This document shows positions 19,690-28,636 of a stretch of 62,047 nt of DNA, piece by piece. The stretch lies in contig NZ_GL877878.1 of NCBI RefSeq assembly GCF_000194155.1, positions 3,177,985 through 3,240,031 on the forward strand, written 5' to 3'. Position numbers and translations under genes: made by a program. Each line of letters opens with the position of its first letter. The first letter of the stretch is position 1. The notes beneath the pieces were generated by a model. That model saw only the letters and a program-made list of their open reading frames with translations. It did not search any database and was not told the origin of the DNA. Origin of the DNA: Saccharopolyspora spinosa NRRL 18395 (GTDB lineage: Bacteria > Actinomycetota > Actinomycetes > Mycobacteriales > Pseudonocardiaceae).

Positions 19690-19960
19690 GTCCGCACATT
19701 GTTCAGATCGCCAGGGAACCGGCCCTCCCGGAGCGGATCACTCACGTGGTGCGTGTCGCCGTCCGGGGTGCGAATGCCGGGGACCAGCGTGTCCAAGACC
19801 GTTCGGGGCGTGCCAGCGCCGACACCGTTCCCGGCGTCCCAGATCGCAACCCGGCAACTACCGCACCCCGTCGCCGCATCCGGGAACCACGAGAACACCA
19901 CATTCGACCTTGCACGCATGCCCACACAAACCGAAACAGTTGCGCCCCAAGCGAGGAAGC
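19690..19960 (+). other. Intergenic stretch before the alpha-oxoamine synthase gene
   Basis: These 271 bases hold no supportable gene. The composition becomes less GC-rich toward the 3' end (19880-19950), which could mark an internal promoter for the AONS-methyltransferase-amidohydrolase part of the operon. No strong hairpin was seen. Confidence 0.4.
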
Positions 19961-21205
19961 ATGATCCAGCCGCAAAGAACCCAGCCGGTCAACTGGGTCA
20001 AGTCCCGGATCAGCCGGACCTCCGACTCCCTCGACCGCGCCTTCGAGCAAGGGCTGACCGGACACACCATCACCGCCCGCGAGGGCAAGCGGGTGCGGCT
20101 GGCCGACGGGAGTGCGGCGCTGGAGTTCGTCTCGTGCTCGTATCTCGGCCTCGAAGAACATCCGGCGCTGATCAACGCCGCCGAGACGGCGCTGCGCCGG
20201 TTCGGGGTGCACTTTTCCTCCTCCCGCAACCGGATGCGGCCGCACTACCTACCTGAGCTGGAGGAGCTGCTGGCCACGGTCTACCGGGGCAACCGAGCGG
20301 TTGCGTTCACCTCGGTGGGCACCGTGCATCTGGGGCTGCTGCCGCTGCTGGGTAGCGGTGCGCTGCCCAGCTACCGGATCGCGCCCGCCGGAGCTGCCTT
20401 CCTGGTGGAGAAGACCGCGCATTCGTCGATGCAGATCCTGCGTGGCCTGCTGGGGCAGATCGGTCCCACGTACCGCTTCGACCTGGACTCCGCCGATTCG
20501 CTGGAGACCGCGCTGCGCGAGATCGGCGAGACCGGGCGCACTCCGATCGCGCTGGTCGACGGGGTGGGCTCGATGGGCGGACTGATCGACGTGGCCGGCG
20601 TCCTGGAGGCGTTGCGGCCCTACGGCGGCCACCTCTACATCGACGACGCCCACGGCATCTCCATCGCGGGCGCGATGGGCGCCGGGTACGCCTTCGAGAG
20701 CCTCGGCGACCAGTTGCCGGAGAACGTGGTGATCGCCGGTTCGCTGTCCAAGGCGTTCGGCGGTTCCGGCGGGTTCGCGCTCGTGCCGGGCGAGAGCGAC
20801 GTCCGGGTGCTGCGGAAGTTCGCCAACCCACTGGTGTTCGGGCACTCGATCATGCTGCCGCTGCTGGCCGCGAACGTGGCCGCCGCCGAGCTGCACGTGA
20901 ACGGGGAGGTGGCCGCGCTCCAGGAGAAGTTGTGGCGCAACGTCATCGACTTCGACGATCTGACCGGCGGCCGACTGGTCAACTCCGGCCTGTGGTCCCC
21001 GGTGCGCGGCGCGCACTTCGCCACCGAGGAAGATGCGTTCCAGACCACGACCGCACTGAAAAACGCCGGGGTGCTGGTCCTCCCCGCGTTCTTCCCCACC
21101 GTCGCGAAGGGCACCGGCCTGGTCCGCTTCGCGCTGTCATCCCTTCACGAACGCGGCGATCTGGAGACCGCGGCGAAGATACTGGAAGGAACCCGATTCG
21201 GATGA
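19961..21205 (+). CDS. Alpha-oxoamine synthase-like PLP enzyme (AONS/KBL family)
   Basis: From ATG 19961, behind GCGAGGAAGC, the protein has 414 residues, typical of 8-amino-7-oxononanoate synthase and KBL. Features include the FVSCSYLGLEEHP N-terminal motif, the PLP-ring region around KTAHSSMQ, YIDDAHGISIAG (Asp and His of the AONS set) and the PLP lysine in GSLSKAFGG (Lys264). Family members join an amino acid to an acyl thioester with loss of CO2. No biotin genes are nearby, so it is probably a pathway enzyme that makes an aminoketone or chain-extended amino acid, perhaps from an acyl unit loaded by one of the two ligases. It ends in an ATGA overlap with the methyltransferase gene. Confidence 0.85.
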   Translation: MIQPQRTQPVNWVKSRISRTSDSLDRAFEQGLTGHTITAREGKRVRLADGSAALEFVSCSYLGLEEHPALINAAETALRRFGVHFSSSRNRMRPHYLPELEELLATVYRGNRAVAFTSVGTVHLGLLPLLGSGALPSYRIAPAGAAFLVEKTAHSSMQILRGLLGQIGPTYRFDLDSADSLETALREIGETGRTPIALVDGVGSMGGLIDVAGVLEALRPYGGHLYIDDAHGISIAGAMGAGYAFESLGDQLPENVVIAGSLSKAFGGSGGFALVPGESDVRVLRKFANPLVFGHSIMLPLLAANVAAAELHVNGEVAALQEKLWRNVIDFDDLTGGRLVNSGLWSPVRGAHFATEEDAFQTTTALKNAGVLVLPAFFPTVAKGTGLVRFALSSLHERGDLETAAKILEGTRFG

Positions 21206-22068
21206 GCGGTCCCCGAACGCTGGGCGAGGTGCTGGACGACGCCGAGAAGACGCTGGCCGATGCCGGCGCCTGGGCATCCCGTCAAGACGCCGAGACCCTG
21301 GCCGCGCACGTGCTTGGCCGACCGGCCCAGGAGCTCCCGGTGGACGAGCCGCTCGGGGCTGCCGCGGCCGGCCGGCTCCAGGAGCTGCTGGCCGACCGGG
21401 CCCGGCGGGTGCCGGTCGAATACCTGACCGGGCGTGCTCGCCTCGGTGGCATCGACATCCAGGTGGGGCCCGGGGTCTTTGTGCCGCGCAAGCACACCGA
21501 GCCGCTGCTGGCCTGGGGCCTGAAAGTGCTCGAAAACGTCGAGAACCCGGTGGTGGTCGACCTGTGCACCGGTTCCGCGGCGATCGCGCTGGCCGTGGCC
21601 CACGCCCGCCCGGACGCCACGGTGCACGCGGTCGAGCTGGCGCCGGACGCGCTGAGCTGGGCCCGCCGCAACGTCGCCGCGCGGGCCGCCGCCGGGGACA
21701 CGCCGATCTCGCTGCACGAGGGCGACGTCACCGCACCCGACCTGTTCTCGGGGCTCCGCGGCGGTGTCGACCTGCTGCTGGCGAACCCGCCGTTCGTGGT
21801 AGAGGGCCGGGTGCTGCCACCCGAGTGGGAGGAGCACCAGCCGCACCCGGCGCTGTTCTCCGGCCACGACGGCCTGGTTGTCATCCGCGCGGTCACCAGC
21901 GCGGCGGCGCGGCTGCTGCGGCCCGGCGGCGGAGTCGCCATCGAACACGACGACGAGCAGGCCGAGGCGGTGATGTCGTTGCTGGGCGGGCTTCAGGCGT
22001 TCGAGGACATCGCCGACCACACCGATCACAACGACCTGCCCCGGTACACCACGGCACGAAGGATCTAG
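21202..22068 (+). CDS. PrmC/HemK-like SAM-dependent methyltransferase
   Basis: The 288-residue protein has the two-domain layout of PrmC/HemK: a helical N-terminal domain with YLTGRARLGG and VGPGVFVPRKHTEPLL, then a class I methyltransferase fold (VVDLCTGSAAIALAVA) with the NPPF motif (LLANPPFVVEG). Housekeeping PrmC methylates release-factor glutamine, but this copy overlaps a biosynthetic gene (ATGA) and lies in the PapABC-like operon. NPPF enzymes methylate planar nitrogens, so N-methylation of an aryl amine derived from 4-aminophenylalanine is a reasonable inference, comparable to the role of PapM in pristinamycin I biosynthesis. The FVPRKHTEPLL variant differs from the usual FIPRPETE and supports a changed substrate. 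Confidence 0.8.
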   Translation: MSGPRTLGEVLDDAEKTLADAGAWASRQDAETLAAHVLGRPAQELPVDEPLGAAAAGRLQELLADRARRVPVEYLTGRARLGGIDIQVGPGVFVPRKHTEPLLAWGLKVLENVENPVVVDLCTGSAAIALAVAHARPDATVHAVELAPDALSWARRNVAARAAAGDTPISLHEGDVTAPDLFSGLRGGVDLLLANPPFVVEGRVLPPEWEEHQPHPALFSGHDGLVVIRAVTSAAARLLRPGGGVAIEHDDEQAEAVMSLLGGLQAFEDIADHTDHNDLPRYTTARRI

Positions 22069-22075
22069 GACGAAG

Positions 22076-25000
22076 ATGGAGATCTCACGACGGGGCGCAC
22101 TGCGACTGGGTGGCATCGCCGCGGGAACCGGTGCGGTTTGGCTGGCATCGTGTCCGGTCCCGGCACTGGCCCAGGAAGACACGCCGGAGGCCCCCTCGGT
22201 GACCGTCCGGGAAAGCGCGAACCTGGGTGTCACGGTGTCCCCGGACGGCCGCACGCTGGCCATCGACGTCGCGGGCGGCATTTGGGTGCTGCCCGTCGCC
22301 GGCGGCGCGGCGCGGCTGATCACCCCGCTCGACCACGACGCCTGCCGCCCGCAGTTCTCCCCCGATGGACGGCGGATCCTGTTCCAGTCCTTCCGTGACG
22401 GGGTGTACGACGCCTGGACCGCCGCCCCGGACGGCACTGCGCTGACCCAGCTGACCACCGGACCCGGCTACAACACCGAGCCCCGTCTCTCCCCCGACGG
22501 CAAGCGACTTGCCTTCTCCTCCGATCGCGACCACCTCAGCCGTATTTGGGTGCTGGAGCTGGGTTCCGGGGCACTTACCGCGGTCACCAGCGCCGACGAG
22601 GTACACACGAGCCCGGCGTGGTCTCCGGACGGCAGCAAACTGGCATACCTGGTGGGCGACACCGTCATCGAGGTGCTGGACCTTGCTTCCGGCAACCGCG
22701 AGCGCCCGGTCACCGGCGACGCGGGGCTGGCCGCGCCCGGCTTCACCCCGGACGGCCGGAACCTGACCTATGTGCGCATCGTCGGTCCCAAGACCGATCT
22801 GGTGGTGGGCGATCAAGCCTTGGTCACCGGTGAGGACCTTTCGCCGCTCCCAATGGCGTGGCTGTCCGCCAGCGAGTTCCTCTACACCGCAGGTGGCCGC
22901 GTTCGGCGCCGTGGACTGACCGGCCCGGCCACCGACGTCCCGTTCACCGCTGTCCTGCCGCTGGCCACCCGCCGCTACCACCGCGCGCCACGGGACCTGG
23001 GCTCCACCGCCGTCCGGCAGGCCAAGGGCATCGCCAGCCCGGTGCTCTCTCGTGACGGCAAGCAGGTGGCCTTTCGCGCGCTGAACGCCCTGTGGGTGCT
23101 GCCGATCGGAGGCACTGCCCGCAAGGTCGTCGACGACGGTTACTTCTCCTCCGATCCCGACTTCGCACCTGACGGCCGCTCGCTGGTCTACGTCAGCGAC
23201 CGCGCCGGAACGGCGAACCTGTGGCGGCTGGACCTGGGCACCGGCCGGTCCGAACGGCTGACCGACGCGACCGACGCCCAGCTGACGCCCCGGTATTCCC
23301 CGGACGGGACGAAGATCGCCTACCAGGACGAGTCGGGCGGCACCTGGGTGCTCGACATCGCCGCCCGGACCGCCCGGCAGGTGCTGCCCGCCCTGTACCA
23401 GCCAGGGCGGCCGAGCTGGTCACCAGACGGCGGCAAGCTGGCGCTGGCCGCCATGCGGCCCTACTCGCGGCGCACGGAGACCGGGCACAACCAGATCCTC
23501 GTTGTGGACCTCGAAAGCGGCGAGTTCCGCTACCAGGCCGTGGCCACGGAGCGTTCCCTCTCCACCAGGGGCGACGATGGTCCACTGTGGACTAAAGATG
23601 GCTTCGTATTCGGCGCCGAGAGCCTCGCCTGGCGCGTTCCGGCGGACGCGTCGGGCACCATCACCGCCCCGCCCGTACAGCTGACCAACGAGGTCACCGA
23701 CTCGCTCTCGGTGAGCGGGGACGGCCGCACGGTGCTCTACCTGTGCAACGGGACGCTGCGGCTGACCGACGGCGGGGCCGCTCGCACCGTGGCCGCCGAC
23801 CTCCGGTACCGGCCGGCCCGCGCCACCGGCCGGGTGGTGCTGCGAGCGGGGGCAGTGTGGGACGGCACCTCGGACAAGCTGCAGCGGGGCGTCGACATCG
23901 TGCTCAAGGACGACCGGGTGGCGGCGCTCGTGCCCAGCGCGGGTCACAGCCCCGGCAGCGCCCAGGTGATCGACCTGTCCGGGCTGACAGTGCTTCCCGG
24001 CTTGATCGACACCCACAACCACTGGCACATGCGCGGGCGGCAGTGGGGCGACCGGCAGGGCCGGCTATGGCTGTCCTACGGCGTCACCACCAGCCGTTCC
24101 CCGGGTGATCCGGCCTACCAGATGGTGGAGAACCGGGAGGCGCTGGAGGCAGGCACCCGGGTCGGCCCTCGATATCTCGGCTCCGGCGAGGCGCTCGACG
24201 GCTCCCGCGCCTCGTACAACTGCATGCGCACCACGATGTCGGCCCGGCAGCTGGAACGGGAACTGGACCGGGCCATCGGGCTGGACTACGACCTCGTCAA
24301 GCTGTACATGCGCCTGCCCGTACCGCTGGAGCGCCGGGCCGTGGAACGGGCACACGCCAAGGGCATTCCGGTCACCTCGCACTACCTGTACCCGGCGGCG
24401 CACAGCGGACTGGACGGCATGGAGCATCCCGGCGGCGGTCACCGTCTCGGCTACTCCCGCACCCTCAGCTACAACCTGTACCGGATGTCGGCCGACGCCG
24501 TCGACGTGCTGGCGGCCAGCGGGATGTGGGTCTCCTCCACGACGATCTTCGCCAGCGAACTGTTCGCCGAGGACCGCTCGCTGGTGGACGACGAACGAAC
24601 CCGGACCCTGTTCCCCGGCTGGGAGTACGAGCGGCTCCAGGCCAAGGCCGACGGAGCGAACGGCCCGCACGCCGAGCCGTACCGCCGGATCACCGCCGGA
24701 ATGGTCGACGCGTTGCTGCGGGTGCACCGGGCGGGCGGACTGGTGGTCTCCGGCACCGACGCCCCGCTCGACGACATCGGCATCAGCGCCCACCAGAACC
24801 TCCGTGCGCTGGTCAAGTACGGGTTCACCCCGAAGGAGGCGCTGCTGACCGCCACCGGTAACGCGGCGAAGGCAATCGGTTACGGCGACACGCTGGGTGC
24901 GGTGGTTCCGGGCCGGTTTGCCGACCTGGTCGCCGTCGAGGGCGATCCGCTGACCGACATCCGCGCCGCGGCCGCCGTGCGAGCGGTGTTCGTCGGCGGG

Positions 25001-25165
25001 GTGCGGCACACCGTGCCGGATCTGCTGGCGCCGTTCCGGTCCACAGGCAGAGCTTCAGCTGCGGTGGCGACGGTGGCCACGGCCCCGCCGCTGCCCTCGG
25101 CGACGGCCCGCGCCGAGCACTACTGGCACCGTCCGGAGTGGACGCGGGAGAGCTGCTGCCACTGA
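22076..25165 (+). CDS. Tat-exported beta-propeller amidohydrolase
   Basis: The 1029-residue protein begins with a twin-arginine signal (SRRGALRLGG; likely cleavage after ALA near residue 32). Residues about 50-590 form a TolB-like propeller with many SPDG(R/K) repeats. Residues about 610-1015 form a metal-dependent amidohydrolase with DTHNHWHMRG (His647, His649), TSHYLY, EHPGGG and SGTDAPLDD metal-site segments. It acts outside the membrane after folded export with metal. It is the last gene of the rightward operon, behind AGGACGAAG, and ends at a strong terminator. Such enzymes cleave amide or cyclic amide bonds. An extracellular hydrolase at the end of a biosynthetic operon suggests unmasking of an exported precursor or trimming of a peptide; self-resistance by product hydrolysis is the alternative. 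Confidence 0.85.
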   Translation: MEISRRGALRLGGIAAGTGAVWLASCPVPALAQEDTPEAPSVTVRESANLGVTVSPDGRTLAIDVAGGIWVLPVAGGAARLITPLDHDACRPQFSPDGRRILFQSFRDGVYDAWTAAPDGTALTQLTTGPGYNTEPRLSPDGKRLAFSSDRDHLSRIWVLELGSGALTAVTSADEVHTSPAWSPDGSKLAYLVGDTVIEVLDLASGNRERPVTGDAGLAAPGFTPDGRNLTYVRIVGPKTDLVVGDQALVTGEDLSPLPMAWLSASEFLYTAGGRVRRRGLTGPATDVPFTAVLPLATRRYHRAPRDLGSTAVRQAKGIASPVLSRDGKQVAFRALNALWVLPIGGTARKVVDDGYFSSDPDFAPDGRSLVYVSDRAGTANLWRLDLGTGRSERLTDATDAQLTPRYSPDGTKIAYQDESGGTWVLDIAARTARQVLPALYQPGRPSWSPDGGKLALAAMRPYSRRTETGHNQILVVDLESGEFRYQAVATERSLSTRGDDGPLWTKDGFVFGAESLAWRVPADASGTITAPPVQLTNEVTDSLSVSGDGRTVLYLCNGTLRLTDGGAARTVAADLRYRPARATGRVVLRAGAVWDGTSDKLQRGVDIVLKDDRVAALVPSAGHSPGSAQVIDLSGLTVLPGLIDTHNHWHMRGRQWGDRQGRLWLSYGVTTSRSPGDPAYQMVENREALEAGTRVGPRYLGSGEALDGSRASYNCMRTTMSARQLERELDRAIGLDYDLVKLYMRLPVPLERRAVERAHAKGIPVTSHYLYPAAHSGLDGMEHPGGGHRLGYSRTLSYNLYRMSADAVDVLAASGMWVSSTTIFASELFAEDRSLVDDERTRTLFPGWEYERLQAKADGANGPHAEPYRRITAGMVDALLRVHRAGGLVVSGTDAPLDDIGISAHQNLRALVKYGFTPKEALLTATGNAAKAIGYGDTLGAVVPGRFADLVAVEGDPLTDIRAAAAVRAVFVGGVRHTVPDLLAPFRSTGRASAAVATVATAPPLPSATARAEHYWHRPEWTRESCCH

Positions 25166-25166
25166 G

Positions 25167-25214
25167 CAGGTCGTCTGAGTGCGCCCCGCAGCGGAGGCGC
25201 ACTCAGACGACCTG
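25167..25214. terminator. Strong bidirectional terminator between convergent genes
   Basis: A perfect 19-bp inverted repeat (25167-25185 and 25196-25214) with a 10-base loop follows the amidohydrolase stop by one base. It overlaps the final codons of the convergent araC-type gene. No U-tract follows, as is common in high-GC actinomycetes. It would stop transcription from both sides and marks the right border of the rightward operon. Confidence 0.85.
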
Positions 25215-26354
25215 GAGGTCCCGCTCCCGCGCGGATCCCGCACCGGCCCGGTAACTGGAGGCGGACATGCCGAACCGCTTCTTGAACATCCGCTGGAAGT
25301 GGCTCAGCTCCCGGTATCCGACGGCACGCGCGACATCGGTGATCGAGGTCGACGTTTCGCGCAGCAGGAATCGCGCCTCATTCATGCGCAACATGGTGAC
25401 GAGGTCGATGAACCGCCACCCGGTTTGCTCGCGGAAGCTGCGGGAGAAGTGGTAACGGCTCATGTACACCGCGCTCGCCACCCGGTTCAAGGTGAGATCC
25501 GGATCGGTGAAGCAGGTGCGCAGATAGTCCATCGCGTACCGGACGCTGGGCGAGAGCCCGGCCAGGTCCAGCTCCGCCGCATCAACGTCTGCTGCGGCCG
25601 CCTCGGCGGGCGCGGTGCTCAGGTGGACGCGCTGCCCGGCGTGCCGGTAACCCGGCAGAGAGTGCAGGAGCTCGTGAGGCGGCCGGATCTCGATGTCGTC
25701 CGGCCCGACAACAACCTGGCAATCCCCGAGGAACGGCTGCAATCGCAACCAGACGAACTGCGTGCTCTCCCCGCAGAACAGCCCGGTCAGCAGCTCCCCG
25801 ACCCGGGCGGCAACTGGTGTCCAGCCGTCCGCTTCGAGCACCCGCGGGGTCGCCGATGCTCCGATGAGCTCGCGCAGCTGCTCATAGGCGTGGGGCTGCA
25901 ACCGCCGGTCCACCCGGACCATGAACAGGCTGCCGATCACCCCGTCACCGATGCGGTCGGTGTCGAGCAGCACCACGTCAGCCGGGTCGATCCGCGGGTT
26001 CGCGCTGAAGTAGGTGGAGAAGCCGAGCACACCGAGAGCCTGCGCATTGTGGTGGGCCACCAGGTCTCGCAGCTGATTCATGCCTCGGTGCAGGTTCACC
26101 GCCGCCGGCTCCGGCAGCGCCGCGATCTGCTTCACAGTCTGGTCCACCAGCTCGTCACTGGTCACATAAACCACGCTGCGCCCGCGGGCAATGGCGTCCG
26201 CGCCGATCAGGGACGCGGCCGCCACCGAATTTCGCCCCTCCGGCAGCTCTAGTTCGACGTCCGGTTCACCCCGCAGGGTGCGGTAGCGCTCCAGCGCGCT
26301 TTCCTCCGGCAGCCTCCGCAACGACCAGGGGGCCGCATCCTGTGCCGAACTCAC
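25203..26354 (-). CDS. AraC-family regulator with degenerate SF2-helicase-like N-terminal domain
   Basis: The best start is GTG 26354, behind GGGGGAGGCACAGTCA; an in-frame GTG at 26426 lacks such a site. The C-terminal 110 residues are an AraC DNA-binding domain with two helix-turn-helix units (NRVASAVYMSRYHFSRSF; ITDVARAVGYRELSHFQRMF). The first 250 residues resemble RecA-like domain 1 of DEAD/DEAH proteins: an RSVVYVTSDELVDQT strand, and PADVVLLDTDRIGDG where helicases have LLVLDDAH. The P-loop position reads LPEGRNSVAAA with no GKT/S, so ATPase activity is probably lost and the domain may bind a ligand or partner. Adjacent to the cluster, it is the best candidate for its pathway regulator. 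Confidence 0.8.
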   Translation of the reverse strand: MSSAQDAAPWSLRRLPEESALERYRTLRGEPDVELELPEGRNSVAAASLIGADAIARGRSVVYVTSDELVDQTVKQIAALPEPAAVNLHRGMNQLRDLVAHHNAQALGVLGFSTYFSANPRIDPADVVLLDTDRIGDGVIGSLFMVRVDRRLQPHAYEQLRELIGASATPRVLEADGWTPVAARVGELLTGLFCGESTQFVWLRLQPFLGDCQVVVGPDDIEIRPPHELLHSLPGYRHAGQRVHLSTAPAEAAAADVDAAELDLAGLSPSVRYAMDYLRTCFTDPDLTLNRVASAVYMSRYHFSRSFREQTGWRFIDLVTMLRMNEARFLLRETSTSITDVARAVGYRELSHFQRMFKKRFGMSASSYRAGAGSARERDLQVV

Positions 26355-27183
26355 TGACTGTGCCTCCCCCAGAAGCCACCCTGGACCGGCTCCCGGCCGC
26401 CCCAGCGCGATCGAAAGAATTTTCACCGATTTGGCCGGGCAGCAGAGCGAGCACGGGAAACCTCGTCACAGCAGGGAACCCGACCGCCCCCCGCCGCCCG
26501 ATATTTCCCTTACTTCCCGCACAAATGCGGCCATAGGAATAGCGTGAAAAATTCCCTCGAAAACGCTCCCCCGGAAAGCGTTCGAGAGAAGAATTTGCAC
26601 ACTTAGTATCTTTGTTCATCCCAGTTCGCACATGCCACGAACACTAGAAGGTTCCCTCGACCTGGTCAAGATCGAACCCGCGGTGGAGGCATATTCACTC
26701 AACTGGCGCAGCAGCGGCAAGCAAGAACCCGCCTCGGCTGGTTCGCGTTCTGATAGTCCATTCGGAGGAACAACAATGCCGGGTTGACGGCGGGGATCTC
26801 ACCCGCCGTCCCCCACAGATCCGGCGTAAGCCTCTCGGTATATCCAGCTCGTGCCGTTCAGTCTCGCGACCTTGCTGCCGGTTGAGGGATCGATGGGGCG
26901 AGGGGACGAGCTACGGGCTCGGGGAGATGTTCGGCTGCGGTCAGCCCGCGCTGCCAGACAGCACCGCGGCTGCCCTCGAAACGCGCTCAACGGCCGTACT
27001 CCCCCGGATGAGGACCATGTCGACGGGCGCGACGATCGTCTCGTAAACACACGCCGAGAGGCGACTGTTGTCCATTCTGCATGCCAACCTCCGCGGTTAG
27101 GTTAGGCCGGCACGCGGGTACAGCAGGCTGACCTTCTGCACAGGACCTGCTGAGCGGAGTTCCATCGAATCAAAGGACATGCG
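26355..27183. other. Long intergenic region with hairpin and possible small ORFs
   Basis: This 829-base region has no gene with a known domain. It holds a 9-bp perfect hairpin (26786-26794 with 26802-26810) just after a tiny frame MPG-stop that has a CGGAGG site (about 26764-26786), an arrangement like an attenuator. The minus strand has a 44-codon frame (26941-27075) behind a GGAGG. The direct repeat TTAGGTTAGGC at 27097-27107 equals one half of a DmdR/IdeR iron box, but the other half is missing. Confidence 0.4.
26786..26810. terminator. Perfect 9-bp GC-rich hairpin, terminator or attenuator
   Basis: GACGGCGGG and its complement are separated by seven bases. It lies directly after a possible three-codon leader frame. 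It may be an attenuator or a terminator for transcripts entering from either side. Confidence 0.5.
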
Positions 27184-28492
27184 ATGAGTCAGCACGCTTC
27201 AACAGACGCGCCGACCGCCGAAGAAGCCGTGATGGTCTCCCGGCGTGGAGTCCTGTTCGCCTCGTCGGTCGGCAACTTCGTCGAATGGTTCGACTTCACG
27301 TTGTTCGGCTTCACCGCGGCAGTCCTTGCCAAGGTGTTCTTCCCGCCGGGCAACGAAGTCGCTTCCCTGCTCGGGGCATTCGCCGTCTACGGAGTGGCGT
27401 TCGTCGCCCGGCCGGTCGGCGCATACGTGTTCGGGCACATCGGGGACAGGCGTGGCCGCCGCACCTCGCTCGGACTGTCGATCATCATCATGGGTGCCGC
27501 GACCGCCGCCATCGGAATACTGCCCGGCTGGTCACAGATCGGTCCACTCGCGCCGGCATTGCTACTGTTATGCCGCCTCGCGCAGGGATTTTCGGCGGGA
27601 GGTGAGTACACAGGTGCGTTGACCTTCAGCCTCGAGCACGCACCTGACAACCGCCGCGCCTGGTACCTGGGCCTTGTCGGGGCATCGACCTGGCTCGGTG
27701 CCGTGGGCGCGACCATGACCGTGGTGATCTTCCAGACCGCGTCCGGACCGGCGTTCGCGTCCGGTGCATGGCGGTGGCCCTTTATCATCGGAGGCCTGAT
27801 CGCCGTGGTCGGACTTTTCCTGCGCCTACGTGTCGGCGAGACACCGGTCTTCACCGACGTGCAGGCGACGACAGAGAAGACCAAACGTCCTTTCCGTGAA
27901 CTGGTGCGTGGCTACTGGCGGACGCTGTTGCTGCTGTTCGCATACTTCGCAGTCCTGGGTGTGCTCACCCACATGTTCCTGGGGTACATGCCGACCTATC
28001 TTCAGAAGGCCACCGGCATGTCCGCGACCACGGTACTGACGCTCACGACCGCGCTCAACATCGTGTCCATCCCCGTCGGCCTGGGGCTTGCAGTCTTGGC
28101 GGACAGGTATGGCAGGCGCCCACTGATCCGGATCGGGGCTAGCTCAGCAGTGATCGTGGTCGTTCCCGCATATCTGCTAATCGGCACGGCTAACGTATTC
28201 GCTATTGTGCTGGCTGCTGACCGTCGGCTTGCTCTCGACGGGCGCTCTGGCAGTGCTGGAGATGTATCCGGCCAACGTGCGGTTTAGCGGTATGGCACTG
28301 CCGTACAACCTCGCTTACGCGGTATTCGCCGGCACCGCCCCACTCGCGAGCGAACTGTTGGTGTCCGCAACCGGCAGCATGATCTCCCCGGCGATCTACG
28401 CGAGCGTCCTCGCGTTGCTGGCACTGCCGCTGCTGCTGACTGCCATCCCCGAAACACGGCACAGTGACCTGCGGACAGGCGCGATCAAGTGA
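27184..28492 (+). pseudogene. MHS-family MFS transporter, frameshifted near 28205
   Basis: Residues 1 to about 340 match metabolite:H+ symporters of the ProP/ShiA type: NFVEWFDFTLFGF in helix 1, GHIGDRRGRRTSLG after helix 2, RLAQGFSAGGEYTGA in helix 4. The first frame runs to a stop at 28287 after turning into unrelated residues, while the family-like sequence resumes in another frame as CWLLTVGLLSTGALAVLEMYP and ends at 28492. The junction lies in ATTGTGCTGGCTGCTG (about 28204-28219), where loss of five bases from a GTGCT repeat would explain the shift. It is either a true lesion or a sequencing error. Restored, the protein would have about 435 residues. It precedes an FAD-dependent oxidoreductase on the same strand, so it may have imported that enzyme's substrate. 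Confidence 0.8.
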
Positions 28493-28636
28493 ATTGTCCA
28501 TAGTGGTCGCTCGAGGCGACAGATGTCGTTGTCCGGTTGGACAGGCGCTGACACTTGGCTGCTGTCCGGGAGTAAGCGGCCGGAGAGACTGGATCGAACG
28601 CGTGACAGCGCGGAATTCGTAGAAAGGACCGAGAGA

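Noticed and set aside
27097..27107. Complete iron box upstream of the MHS gene
   Set aside because: Only TTAGGTTAGGC matches; the second half of the 19-bp DmdR/IdeR consensus is absent.
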